Of a stretch of 64,000 bases of DNA, positions 1-7,754 are shown piece by piece. The DNA is taken from the NCBI GenBank assembly GCA_024742475.1, contig JANSYI010000042.1:1-64000 (forward strand), written 5' to 3'. Within the stretch, counting starts at the first letter, position 1. Each line of letters opens with the position of its first letter. The notes under the pieces were generated by a model. It was given only the letters and a program-made list of their open reading frames with translations. It had not been told where the DNA came from and did not search any database. Source of the DNA: a bacterium (GTDB lineage: Bacteria; Myxococcota_A; Polyangia; Nannocystales; Nannocystaceae). The translations under genes and the position numbers were made by a program.

Positions 1-1
1 C

Positions 2-457
2 GAGTCCCGGACCTTCCGAAGGCCCGACTGGTACTACGACCCCGACAACGCCGACAATCCCGAGTCCATCACCCTCACCCGCGTCCGGCCCAACATCTTT
101 CCCGAGCTCGACGACGAACAGCTCTTCGACAAGCTCATGGCACGCTGCAGGGAGATTCAGCTGGCCAAGCAGGCCGAATACAAGGCGAAGAAGTGCCGCT
201 TCATGGGCCTGAAGAAGCTCGCCAAGACCAAGTGGTGGAGGCGCGCCAAGTCGTGGGAGGACCGCTTCACCCAGATCCCCACCGTCGCCGCCTCGGACAA
301 GACCAAGCGCATCGCCCAGCTCGAGCGCGACGCCCAGTGGCGGGCCAAGTACGCCAAGGGCCGCGACGACTTCAAAGCGGGCCGCCCCGCCGAGTTCCCC
401 TACGGCTCGTACTTCCTGCCGAAGACCTACAACCTGCCCGTCGCCAAGCCGCCCTGA
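2..457 (+). CDS. C-terminal part of a REP-associated (Y1/IS200-like) tyrosine transposase, truncated by the window edge
   Basis: The frame is open from the first bases of the window to the stop at 457, so the true start lies to the left. About 151 residues are visible. They lack the catalytic HUH and Tyr part and match what I recall of the tail of REP-associated tyrosine transposases: a region ending ADNPESITLT, then a basic RCREIQ...CRFMGLKKL helix, then an IPTVAASDKTKRIAQLE stretch corresponding to the usual NPRVAA..K..RIxAL segment, and an FPYGSYFL motif corresponding to FPAGTYWLR near the C-terminus. Such proteins act on extragenic palindromes, and palindromes lie just downstream (545-613). 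The assignment rests on tail-motif memory only, because the catalytic domain is outside the window. Confidence 0.5.
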   Translation, partial: ESRTFRRPDWYYDPDNADNPESITLTRVRPNIFPELDDEQLFDKLMARCREIQLAKQAEYKAKKCRFMGLKKLAKTKWWRRAKSWEDRFTQIPTVAASDKTKRIAQLERDAQWRAKYAKGRDDFKAGRPAEFPYGSYFLPKTYNLPVAKPP

Positions 458-544
458 GCGGAGGTCATAGGCAGCGAGGACGGCACCGCCCCGAGCGTCG
501 CCGTCCTCGAGCATTGGTTCGAGGTCGCTCGAGCTCGAAACTCT

Positions 545-613
545 GGCCCAAGAGCGCTCGCAAACGCCCTTGGGCCTCCGTTCTCACGGGTCTCACAGCT
601 CGCACGCGAGCTG
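545..613. repeat. Two extragenic palindromes downstream of the transposase tail
   Basis: A perfect 8-bp inverted repeat GGCCCAAG / CTTGGGCC (545-552 and 569-576) has a 16-nt spacer. A second, CAGCTCG / CGAGCTG (596-602 and 607-613), has a 4-nt loop. They lie in the 234-bp gap between the transposase tail and the convergent TldE-like gene. They could be REP/IS200-type hairpins recognised by the transposase, or simply a transcription terminator. There is no T-run. Confidence 0.4.
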
Positions 614-666
614 AAACGCCCCTCCGGCCGCGCGGCTTCTCGCCGTCCCCGAGAGAGACCTCCCGT

Positions 667-690
667 CCGGATCTCCACCCGGATCTCCAC
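667..690. repeat. Tandem duplication of a 12-bp unit
   Basis: CCGGATCTCCAC occurs twice back to back (667-678 and 679-690), ending 2 bp before the stop codon of the minus-strand TldE-like gene. It is non-coding in the reading frames I accept. I see no function. Confidence 0.5.
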
Positions 691-691
691 A

Positions 692-2482
692 CTACTCGCG
701 CCGCAGCGGATGCACGAGCGTCGGCATGCGCTCGTGCTCGCCGCGCTCGACGAGCAGCTCGAGCCCGTCGACCAGCAGGTCAGGCGTGGTGATCTCCACG
801 TCGACGGTCTGGCTGAGCACGGAGTCGATGCCAATATCCGCCCCGAACCCGCCGTAAGGCCCCACGGCGATCCGCAGGGGCACGGAGGTCGAGTCGCGGC
901 TCACGGCGCGGATCCTTCGGAGCACGCGCATGGAGGCGGGCGCGAGCACGACGCCGCGCATGAGCGTCTTCTTGCCGCCGGCCTCGAGCCGATAGATGCG
1001 CGCGGGGACGGGCAGGGAAATCTTCCCGGTGCCCGCGTACGCGGTGGCGCTCTCTCGCGGCACCGGCCCGAGCAAGGACCCATCGCGGAGCTGCTCGACG
1101 ATGTACGCCACCTCGTAGCCGTCTTCTCGGGCGCGACGCAGCAGCTCGCGCTCGAGCGCACCGTCGGCCATCTTGCGCTGCGACGCTTCGAGCCGCAGGT
1201 TCGACAGCGTGGGCCCGACCTCGAGCGAGGGGCTCATGCGAGCCCGCCCATTGCTGCCCGAGACTTTCTCGTTGGGCGTGCGCGTCATCAACAGGTGCTT
1301 CAGCACGCCGCCTTCGACCAACGACAGCGGCGCGGGGCGAACACCTTCGGCGTCGAGCTCGAAGTGACCGAACCCCTCGGCGCTCGGGTCGTCGACCAGG
1401 TCGATGTACGGCGGCATGACCGTCTTGCCGTAGCGCTTCTGCCAGCTCGGCTCGAGATCCATCAGGCGCCCGCCGTCGGCCAACGGGGCGGGCGTGCCGG
1501 CCACCTCGGTCGCGACCGTGCTGCCCAGGAATTGCCCGGCCGCCTCACCGCGGAAGAGCACCGGACCGTCGTATTCCTCGTCGATCATCGGCGCCTTCGC
1601 CAACGCGTCCAGCTCACGCACGACCTGACCAACCATGCCCATCGCGCGCGTCTTCAACGCCTCGTCCACGGTGGGTACGGCGTCGAAGTGCATCGCCAGC
1701 GCGTGGTCGAGGTGCATGCCGTCCTCGGCCTTGGTGTCGGCGACGACGGCAATGACCACCCGGTCGTGCGTGCGCGCCATCGAAAGCCCGTCGCTGTCGA
1801 CCACCGTCTCGTGGCTCTGAAGCACCTGAATGTAGACGTCGCCGTTGTCGATCGACGGCCACTTCGCAAACTCCGCGCTCATCTCCTTGGCGAGCGCTCC
1901 GAGCTCGGCGCGCGGCAGGTCGGCGCCCGCCCACTGCGGATCGGTGCGCACCGATGGCGCGGACCCGGTGCGAGCCGTGTAGTCGGCAGGGAGCTCGTCG
2001 GCTTCGAGCTGTTCGAGCGCCGCCTGCTTTTGCGCATACGCCTGCGTCGCGCCACGGAACGCAGTATCGAGCGCGAGCCACACCTTGCGGCGCATGTAGT
2101 CAGGCGAGGGATTCAGCGGCACGTCGACGCGAGACAGCCCGCCTTCTCCACCGAAGTAGTTGGCGTTGTCCCGCTGCGGCGTGCCCACCCGCAGCTCGGC
2201 CACGCCGGCCGACTGACGCTCGAGCACGTCGGTGATCAGCCCGCCGAACGACGCGTCGAGCGAGAGCAGCCGCACCCGCACGTAGCGGACCTCGGCCCGG
2301 TAGGGCGCCGGCGCCCCGTCCAGGCGGAGCTCCTCGACGCCGCGGCGCAGCTCGGCTGCCACCGCCTCCGCCTCTCGTGCCCACGTCGAGGGCGAAGCCT
2401 TGGAACTCGGCGCAGGGGCGGCAACGCCGGACTCGGGCGCGGCCAGAAGGCACGCCGCGATCAACCACTGCGCGAACATCAT
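692..2482 (-). CDS. Exported TldE/PmbA-like partner of a TldD-type protease
   Basis: The product has 596 residues. I start it at the ATG ending at 2482, which overlaps the upstream stop as ATGA and has an AGGAGG ribosome site 5 nt ahead. This start exposes a signal peptide (MMFAQWLIAACLLAAP). A longer in-frame start would bury that signal. The C-terminal two thirds resemble the TldD/PmbA family, with GPVLFRGEAAGQFL, GHFELDAEGV and SLVEGGVLK motifs. Where TldD has its HExxxH zinc motif this protein has QFLGSTVATE, so it is the non-catalytic TldE-like member. In known TldD/TldE complexes the two form a heterodimeric protease for unfolded peptides or peptide precursors. Here translational coupling to the next gene upstream supports a complex outside the cytoplasm. 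The 596-residue length exceeds E. coli PmbA (about 450) because of an added N-terminal region. Confidence 0.8.
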   Translation of the reverse strand: MMFAQWLIAACLLAAPESGVAAPAPSSKASPSTWAREAEAVAAELRRGVEELRLDGAPAPYRAEVRYVRVRLLSLDASFGGLITDVLERQSAGVAELRVGTPQRDNANYFGGEGGLSRVDVPLNPSPDYMRRKVWLALDTAFRGATQAYAQKQAALEQLEADELPADYTARTGSAPSVRTDPQWAGADLPRAELGALAKEMSAEFAKWPSIDNGDVYIQVLQSHETVVDSDGLSMARTHDRVVIAVVADTKAEDGMHLDHALAMHFDAVPTVDEALKTRAMGMVGQVVRELDALAKAPMIDEEYDGPVLFRGEAAGQFLGSTVATEVAGTPAPLADGGRLMDLEPSWQKRYGKTVMPPYIDLVDDPSAEGFGHFELDAEGVRPAPLSLVEGGVLKHLLMTRTPNEKVSGSNGRARMSPSLEVGPTLSNLRLEASQRKMADGALERELLRRAREDGYEVAYIVEQLRDGSLLGPVPRESATAYAGTGKISLPVPARIYRLEAGGKKTLMRGVVLAPASMRVLRRIRAVSRDSTSVPLRIAVGPYGGFGADIGIDSVLSQTVDVEITTPDLLVDGLELLVERGEHERMPTLVHPLRRE

Positions 2483-4281
2483 CGGGACCTCCTCAGGGTG
2501 CTCGTGGGCGGCGGCGGGAGCAGCGGTGGTTTCTCGCGTTCGTGCATCGCTCGTTCGATCTCGATCCCGCGCAGCAGCAGCGATGGGCTCACCGCGCTGA
2601 CCGGCACCCATCCCGACTCGGCGCCGCACATCCCATTGAAGATGCCGGGCGTGTCGTCGGTGGCCACGATCGTCTCGAACGCCGACAGGGGCGTGCCGAC
2701 GATCTCCACACCCCGCACCAGCTCGTCGGGCCGACCGTCGGGATAGACGCGAAACACCATCAGCGGCTGAACCTTGAACGCCTGCGGTCCGCTCCGGTCG
2801 GTGATCGTGTAGCCACCCTCGATGTCCTTGAACACCAGCCCGTAGGGCTTCTTCTGCCGCTTGACCTCCTCGATGAGGGCCTTGCGCAGCGCCTTGGCGC
2901 TCATCGAGCGTCGTGAACTGACGATGAGGTTGCCCTGTCGCGCGACGACCTGGTTGCCCGGCTCGCGCCGTCCGTGCCCGTTGCTCTTGCGAAACGGCGA
3001 CACCAGCGACCTGCTCAACAAGAACCCCTCGAGCTTGCCGCGTTCGACGAGCACCGAGCGGCGCGAGCGTACCCCCTCGTCGTCGACGAAGTAGTGCCCC
3101 GAAAGCGGCACGCCACCGAGCATCGACACCGTCGGGTCATCGATGACATCGAGGAACTTCGGCAGCACCTGCTTGCCGATCATGTCGGTGAACGTCTGGC
3201 CCTCGAGATCGTCCTTTTGGCGGTGGCCTTCGAGGCGGTGCCCGAAGATCTCGTGAAAGAACACGCCCGCCGCTCTGCCCTCGAGGATCGCCGGGCCCGT
3301 GTATGGGTCGGCGACCGGCGCATTTCTCAGCGCCACCAGCTCATCGCGCAGTCGCGTCGCGGTCTCCATCAGCGTCTCGACCGAGGGCAGCTGGTCGGGC
3401 AGATGGGCCTCGAACGTGGCCGTCCGCTGCAGCGTCATGCCGTCGTCGGCTTGTCCGATCGCACCGTAGAGGATCCGCAGCCGGGTGCTCGAGGTCTGCA
3501 CGCGGGCGCCGTGGCTGTCGACGAAGTACGTGTTGTCGACCACCGCCGAAAAGGTGACGTTGCTCTGCAGCACCGCGTCATCGGCTGCGAGCTCGGCGGA
3601 GACCTCTTGAAGGACCCCCCTGTACTGCGCTCGAATCGGCGCGAGGTCCATCGACGCCTCGGGCTCGACGTGCGTGAGCGGCTCGCCCAACGAGAAGTCC
3701 GGGTGGGACTCGCCGTCGCCCTCCGAGCGCAGCTGCTCTGCACTGAGCACCTCCCGGTAGGAGGCGACCGCCTGCTGATACTGCGCGTCGGTGTCGATCC
3801 AAAGCCCCTGCGCCAGGGAGAGTTCGTCGTCGCCGAGCGAGATCGGCAGCCCTGACCCCAACCCGTTGCCCGGGCCGTAGTCACCGTCGACCGCGTGGCT
3901 GTTGTCGAGTTCTTCGCTGCCCACGCGCACGTCCACGTCGACCGCGCGATCACGATCGACCTGGTCGCGCAGCATCGCGCCGGCCTCGGCCACCATCCAC
4001 AGCTCGGTGCGATCGGTCAGCTCGTAGCCCAGGTAGTACGCCGGCTCTTCAACCGCGTCGCCTTGCAGCTGCGCAAAGTTGCGCTCGAGCTCGCGCTCGA
4101 GCATGGCGAGCACCTGTGCCTCCTCGCCCTCCTCCGCCTCGGCGCGCTCGATGCGGACCTTCTTCGCCTCGCCACCGCGGCTGGATGCTCCCCAAACAGC
4201 CGGGTCGGGTTGCCCCGCAATTCCCGGTCGACAGCCGAGCGTGAGCAAGGCCGACAAGCCCAGCAAGGTGGCGCGCATCAT
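2479..4281 (-). CDS. TldD-type zinc metalloprotease, predicted lipoprotein
   Basis: The product has 600 residues. The N-terminus is a lipoprotein signal with lipobox LTLGC (Cys about residue 17), so the protein should be anchored to a membrane outside the cytoplasm. The TldD zinc motif is intact: HEIFGH at about residues 343-348 within FFHEIFGHRLEGHR, the counterpart of HEAxGHxLEGD in cytoplasmic TldD. Further family signatures are GHYFVDDEGV and SNGHGRREPG. It is translated before, and overlaps, the TldE-like gene, which suggests a 1:1 complex. Cytoplasmic TldD processes microcin precursors and CcdA. The substrate of an exported version is unknown. Tandem Met codons (4281 and 4278) leave the exact start open by one residue. 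Confidence 0.85.
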   Translation of the reverse strand: MMRATLLGLSALLTLGCRPGIAGQPDPAVWGASSRGGEAKKVRIERAEAEEGEEAQVLAMLERELERNFAQLQGDAVEEPAYYLGYELTDRTELWMVAEAGAMLRDQVDRDRAVDVDVRVGSEELDNSHAVDGDYGPGNGLGSGLPISLGDDELSLAQGLWIDTDAQYQQAVASYREVLSAEQLRSEGDGESHPDFSLGEPLTHVEPEASMDLAPIRAQYRGVLQEVSAELAADDAVLQSNVTFSAVVDNTYFVDSHGARVQTSSTRLRILYGAIGQADDGMTLQRTATFEAHLPDQLPSVETLMETATRLRDELVALRNAPVADPYTGPAILEGRAAGVFFHEIFGHRLEGHRQKDDLEGQTFTDMIGKQVLPKFLDVIDDPTVSMLGGVPLSGHYFVDDEGVRSRRSVLVERGKLEGFLLSRSLVSPFRKSNGHGRREPGNQVVARQGNLIVSSRRSMSAKALRKALIEEVKRQKKPYGLVFKDIEGGYTITDRSGPQAFKVQPLMVFRVYPDGRPDELVRGVEIVGTPLSAFETIVATDDTPGIFNGMCGAESGWVPVSAVSPSLLLRGIEIERAMHEREKPPLLPPPPTSTLRRSR

Positions 4282-4305
4282 CGGCGCAAGGATAGCCCGA
4301 TTGTT

Positions 4306-4638
4306 CTACTTCTGGCTGGGCAGCTTGATCTGCGGCTTGTCCGGGAGATCCTTGCCCCGCGGACGGTACAGGACCGCCACGCGCCCGATGACCTGGGTGA
4401 GGTCCGCGCCGACCGCCTGGGCGAGCGCGGCGCTGGTGTCCTTGCGATCACCGTCGAAATTCTGGCCGAAGCGCACCTTGATCAGCTCGTGTTCGGCGAG
4501 CGCGTCCGCGACGGCGCCTTCGACCCCCTCGGTGAGGCCACCTTGGCCGATCTGCACCAGCGGGTTGAGGTCGTGTGCGAGGGCCTTGAGGTGTGCGCGG
4601 TCCTTGCCCGTGATGCTGGGGGGTTGAAGCTCGTTCAT
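4306..4638 (-). CDS. yhbY: YhbY-family (CRM domain) RNA-binding protein
   Basis: The product has 110 residues, of which the first 95 form a single CRM domain. Visible family features are LKALAHDLNPLVQIGQGGLTEGV, the basic segment HELIKVRF and the closing VIGRVAVLYRP. E. coli YhbY associates with pre-50S ribosomal particles. The start ATG overlaps the stop of the tlyA-like gene (4635-4638), so the two are translationally coupled and both point to ribosome assembly or rRNA modification. Confidence 0.85.
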   Translation of the reverse strand: MNELQPPSITGKDRAHLKALAHDLNPLVQIGQGGLTEGVEGAVADALAEHELIKVRFGQNFDGDRKDTSAALAQAVGADLTQVIGRVAVLYRPRGKDLPDKPQIKLPSQK

Positions 4639-5390
4639 GACGGAGTCCAGCGAAGCCAGAGAAGAAACTCGACGTTACCATCGCGGCCGGAGATCGGCGA
4701 CGTGACTTCGCCCAGGCACGCGAAGCCGTGCTCGGTGGCCGCGGCCTTGACCGACGCCACCGCGTCGGCGCGGGCCTGCTCGTCTCGCACGATGCCGCCC
4801 TTGCCCACCCGGTCCGGTTCGAGCTCGAACTGCGGCTTGACGAGCACCACGGCGTCGGCGCCCGGGCTGAGGAACGGGGGCAGGTGGGGCAGCACCTTGG
4901 CCAGCGCGATGAAGGAGCAGTCGGCAACCACCAGCGAGATGGGCTCGCCCACCTGCTCGGGCGCGAGCTTGCGGATGTTCTGCCGATCGAGCACCACCAC
5001 CCGCGGGTCCGAGACCAGCTTCCACGCGAGCTGCCCGTAGCCGACGTCGATTGCGAACACCTTGTCGACGCCCCGCTGCAGCAGGCAGTCGGTGAAGCCA
5101 CCCGTCGATGCGCCAACGTCCATCGCGACGCGGCCACCGACCTCGAGCCCTTCGAACGCATCGAGGGCGCCAGCCAGCTTCACGCCCCCTCGGGACACGT
5201 ACGGGTGCAGCTGACCGACGACCGTGATCTCGGCGTCCACCGCCACCGCGGTGCCCGGCTTGTCGACCTTCGTATCCTCGACCCGGACCTTGCCGGCCAT
5301 GATGAGCGCTTGCGCACGCGTCCGCGTCTCGACCAGCTCCCGCGCCACCAACAGCTTGTCCAGCCGCTCCTTGTTGCTCTTGCCCACCAC
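4635..5390 (-). CDS. tlyA: TlyA-family rRNA (cytidine-2'-O)-methyltransferase
   Basis: The product has 251 residues. An N-terminal S4 RNA-binding domain (about 5-65, RLDKLLVARELVETRTRAQ) is followed by an FtsJ-like Rossmann methyltransferase with SAM motif DVGASTGGFT near residue 90 and the VKPQFEL motif near 190. TlyA proteins 2'-O-methylate 16S and 23S rRNA. Older annotations call them hemolysin A. The start is GTG, since no in-frame ATG lies early enough to retain the S4 domain. It overlaps yhbY by 4 bp. The small plus-strand gene at 5422 begins only 31 bp away, so the promoters of both must be very compact. Confidence 0.85.
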   Translation of the reverse strand: MVGKSNKERLDKLLVARELVETRTRAQALIMAGKVRVEDTKVDKPGTAVAVDAEITVVGQLHPYVSRGGVKLAGALDAFEGLEVGGRVAMDVGASTGGFTDCLLQRGVDKVFAIDVGYGQLAWKLVSDPRVVVLDRQNIRKLAPEQVGEPISLVVADCSFIALAKVLPHLPPFLSPGADAVVLVKPQFELEPDRVGKGGIVRDEQARADAVASVKAAATEHGFACLGEVTSPISGRDGNVEFLLWLRWTPS

Positions 5391-5421
5391 TGACCTTCTT
5401 GCGTGTAGCCTCTAGCGGCCC

Positions 5422-5595
5422 ATGCGTGACTTCCTCGAGCGCCTCGCGCGTCCCGAAGACCGGTCGATTCTGGCGCTTCTCGTCATCATCGTGGGCTACG
5501 CGGTGTGGGGCCTCGTGGTGGGGTTTCGCAGAAAAACCGCGAACGAACCAGCCTCGCCGGACGCGCAGCCCGCGGGCCCCGATGAATCGGCCTGA
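5422..5595 (+). CDS. Small single-pass membrane protein, 57 residues
   Basis: ATG at 5422, TGA at 5593-5595. The product begins MRDFLERLARPEDRS, then has one hydrophobic helix (about residues 16-34, ILALLVIIVGYAVWGLVVG), then a basic FRRK and a Pro/Ala/Asp-rich tail. It is a plausible topology for a tiny inner-membrane protein with the tail in the cytoplasm. No family recognised. It sits in the gap between divergent tlyA and the tRNA gene. Support is composition, topology and lack of any competing frame, so it could be a chance frame. Confidence 0.5.
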   Translation: MRDFLERLARPEDRSILALLVIIVGYAVWGLVVGFRRKTANEPASPDAQPAGPDESA

Positions 5596-5647
5596 CTTCC
5601 GCGCTTGCGCCCCCTCGATCCGTCCGCTACCTTCGCTCGTCCAAAAC

Positions 5648-5720
5648 GGGGCCGTAGCTCAGCTGGGAGAGCGGTGCGTTCGCAATGCACAGGTCAGGGG
5701 TTCGATCCCCCTCGGCTCCA
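5648..5720 (+). tRNA. tRNA-Ala (anticodon CGC)
   Basis: A 73-nt cloverleaf. The acceptor stem is GGGGCCG/CGGCTCC with one G-U pair and discriminator A. The D arm is GCTC-AGCTGGGA-GAGC. The anticodon stem is GTGCG/TGCAC and the loop TTCGCAA gives anticodon CGC (codon GCG). The T arm is AGGGG-TTCGATC-CCCCT. The 3' CCA is not encoded (CTT follows), so CCA addition is needed. GCG is a preferred alanine codon in this GC-rich genome. Confidence 0.97.
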
Positions 5721-5727
5721 CTTCAAA

Positions 5728-5756
5728 CCCCGAGGCATCCCGCCTCGGGGTTTTTT
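5728..5756 (+). terminator. Rho-independent terminator behind tRNA-Ala
   Basis: A perfect 9-bp stem CCCCGAGGC / GCCTCGGGG with a 5-nt loop ATCCC is followed by six T residues. It starts 7 bp after the tRNA and is the clearest intrinsic terminator in the window. Confidence 0.92.
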
Positions 5757-5823
5757 CTGGGCTGTTTCCCGCCTCGGGGCTGATCGTCTCGCCCGGCGCC
5801 GTATACTTGGCGGCGGGAACCCG

Positions 5824-6597
5824 ATGTACAAGCTCTTCAAGCGGTCGCACATCCCGGGCCTGTTCGAAGTTCAGGTCTCCGGCGCCTGCGATACGGGCAT
5901 CGCCCGTGACCACAACGAAGACGCCATCGCCATCCAAGAGGACGACGGGCGCGGCTACCACCTGTCGATCGTCTGCGACGGGATGGGTGGGCACAGCGCA
6001 GGTGAGGTCGCCTCCGCGCTCGCCGTGGGCGTCATCGGAGACTTCATCGCGACCAACTTCGGTCGCGCCGACCCCGACGTGCTGCTTCGCGAGGCGTTCT
6101 CGCGCGCGGGGGCGGCCATCGACGACCAGGCCGCGCACAACCCCAACGCCCACGGCATGGGTTGCACCTGCGTCGCGGTCCTCGGCGTCCGCGAGCGGCT
6201 CTGGGTCGCCCACGCCGGAGACTCGCGGGCCTATCGCATGCGGCCCGACGGCGCCGAGCAGATCACGGTCGACCACACCATGGTCCAAGAGCTCGTCGAG
6301 CAGGGCCTGCTCACCCCCGCCCAGGCGGCCAACCACCCCTACCGCGGCCGCATCAGCCGATGCTTGGGTCACGGCAAGGCCAAGAGCGACGCCGACGTCA
6401 ACGAGGTCGAGCTCGACAAGGGCGACAACATCCTCATCTGCAGTGACGGGCTGAGCGACGTCGTCACCCTCGAGGAGCTCGCGGCCCTGGTGGGGCAGCG
6501 CGACGTCCGCGATGCATCCCGCCGCCTCATCGAAGCCGCCAACAAGGCCGGGGGACCCGACAACATCTCGGCCATCGTGATGCGCCGGGTCGTCTGA
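5824..6597 (+). CDS. PP2C-family Ser/Thr protein phosphatase
   Basis: The product has 257 residues and is a complete PP2C catalytic domain. Motifs in order are DHNEDA (about 32-37), CDGMGGH (about 55-61), GCTCVAVL and AHAGDSRAYRM, then CSDGLSD and GGPDNISAIV near the end. The metal-binding Asp residues are all present, so a Mn/Mg-dependent phosphatase acting on Ser/Thr phosphate is expected. Its substrates are probably Hanks-type kinases or their targets, and one such kinase lies at 28.6-31.6 kb but is not adjacent. A GGCGGGA site precedes the ATG. The next gene begins directly at the stop codon, so the two are co-translated. Confidence 0.92.
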   Translation: MYKLFKRSHIPGLFEVQVSGACDTGIARDHNEDAIAIQEDDGRGYHLSIVCDGMGGHSAGEVASALAVGVIGDFIATNFGRADPDVLLREAFSRAGAAIDDQAAHNPNAHGMGCTCVAVLGVRERLWVAHAGDSRAYRMRPDGAEQITVDHTMVQELVEQGLLTPAQAANHPYRGRISRCLGHGKAKSDADVNEVELDKGDNILICSDGLSDVVTLEELAALVGQRDVRDASRRLIEAANKAGGPDNISAIVMRRVV

Positions 6598-7719
6598 ATG
6601 ACGAGCGGCGTCCGATACGGCGGCGGCCTGCCCAAGATCGACGCCCGCGCGCTGGACGACGAAGAGCTGCTCGAGGTGCGCCGAGCCCTGCGGAGGGCAC
6701 GGGGCTGGCTCGGCGGGGCGGCCCTCATCCTCGCGGCCGCAGGCGCGGCCTCCGTGGCAGATGTGCCGCTGCACCCCGTCCAGGTCTTCATCGCGTGCAT
6801 CGCCATCGCCGCGTGCGTCGTCGCGGTCGCGATCGGTTCTCTGGCCGTACGCACGGGCGTCGCGGCCGCGCTTGCAGCCCAAGCCGTCGTCGTCTGGATG
6901 GCATCGGTGATGCCCGAGGCCCGGCCTCCTCACCCGTGGATCATCGCTGCGCTCCAGCTCGGCACGGTCGCGGTCTCGGCTCGACTCGTCCTGCTTCGCC
7001 TGCGCGACGCATGGGCAATGGAGAGGCGACGATCCGCTGTGTTGCACGACCTCCGCGAGCGCAACGTCGATCGGTGCGCGGGACGACTGCGGGCGCTCGC
7101 GCAGACCCGCACCTTCGGGGACTTGCAGCGACGCGGAGAGATCGCAGCGCCCCAGACACGACACGAGATCGAGCTGCTGCCGCGGTCAGGCTTCATCCTT
7201 CGCGTCGACGGTCGTCCACTGAGCCGGCCTCTGCTCGCCCCGGTGACCTCGGTGGCGCCGGCGGTCCCCCACGCCCTTCGTGTCGCCCTCCCCGCCGACC
7301 TCCGCGCGATCGCCTCCCCGACCGTACAGCTCGAGCGTCGCAGCCTCACGCCCGCCGAGCGGGAAGAGCTCGCTGCACGGGCGACATCGATGCGCCGTCC
7401 TCCATGGTCGATCTACGTCGCCGTGCCCGCCGTGATGCTCACAGCCTCGTGGCAATGGGAACACACGGGCGCCCAAGACTCGTGGCTCGGCCTCGCCGCG
7501 ATCGCGGCGTACCTGTTCGGCGGAGCCGCGGCGCTGCACTGCATTCAACGACTGCGCAACGCGTCCCGACTCCACGACGATGCGGACCTGCGGTGGCTCG
7601 TGACGGTGACCGAACGCGACGCACCGCAGGGCACCGCCCCTCACCTCGAGATGCTTCCGGTCTCCCGACTCGCCTGGACCGAGCACGCCCGCCCGGCAAC
7701 GTGGCGCCTCGACACGTAG
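6598..7719 (+). CDS. Unknown polytopic membrane protein coupled to the PP2C gene
   Basis: The product has 373 residues and its ATG follows the PP2C TGA with no gap. Four hydrophobic stretches are packed between about residues 38 and 125 and two more between about 270 and 318. Between them lies a soluble, Arg-rich region of about 140 residues containing LLPRSGFILRVDGRPL. No family recognised. Adjacency suggests it shares a role with the phosphatase, for example as a membrane anchor, sensor or substrate, but nothing in the sequence proves this. Confidence 0.75.
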   Translation: MTSGVRYGGGLPKIDARALDDEELLEVRRALRRARGWLGGAALILAAAGAASVADVPLHPVQVFIACIAIAACVVAVAIGSLAVRTGVAAALAAQAVVVWMASVMPEARPPHPWIIAALQLGTVAVSARLVLLRLRDAWAMERRRSAVLHDLRERNVDRCAGRLRALAQTRTFGDLQRRGEIAAPQTRHEIELLPRSGFILRVDGRPLSRPLLAPVTSVAPAVPHALRVALPADLRAIASPTVQLERRSLTPAEREELAARATSMRRPPWSIYVAVPAVMLTASWQWEHTGAQDSWLGLAAIAAYLFGGAAALHCIQRLRNASRLHDDADLRWLVTVTERDAPQGTAPHLEMLPVSRLAWTEHARPATWRLDT

Positions 7720-7754
7720 AACACCCACACCAGGACCGGCTATCATCGGACGGG

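Noticed and set aside
710..2746. Long plus-strand frame (678 codons) opposite the TldE/TldD pair
   Set aside because: It is antisense to two strongly motif-supported genes. Its His/Arg/Gly-rich protein has no recognisable domain and mirrors the codon bias of the opposite strand.
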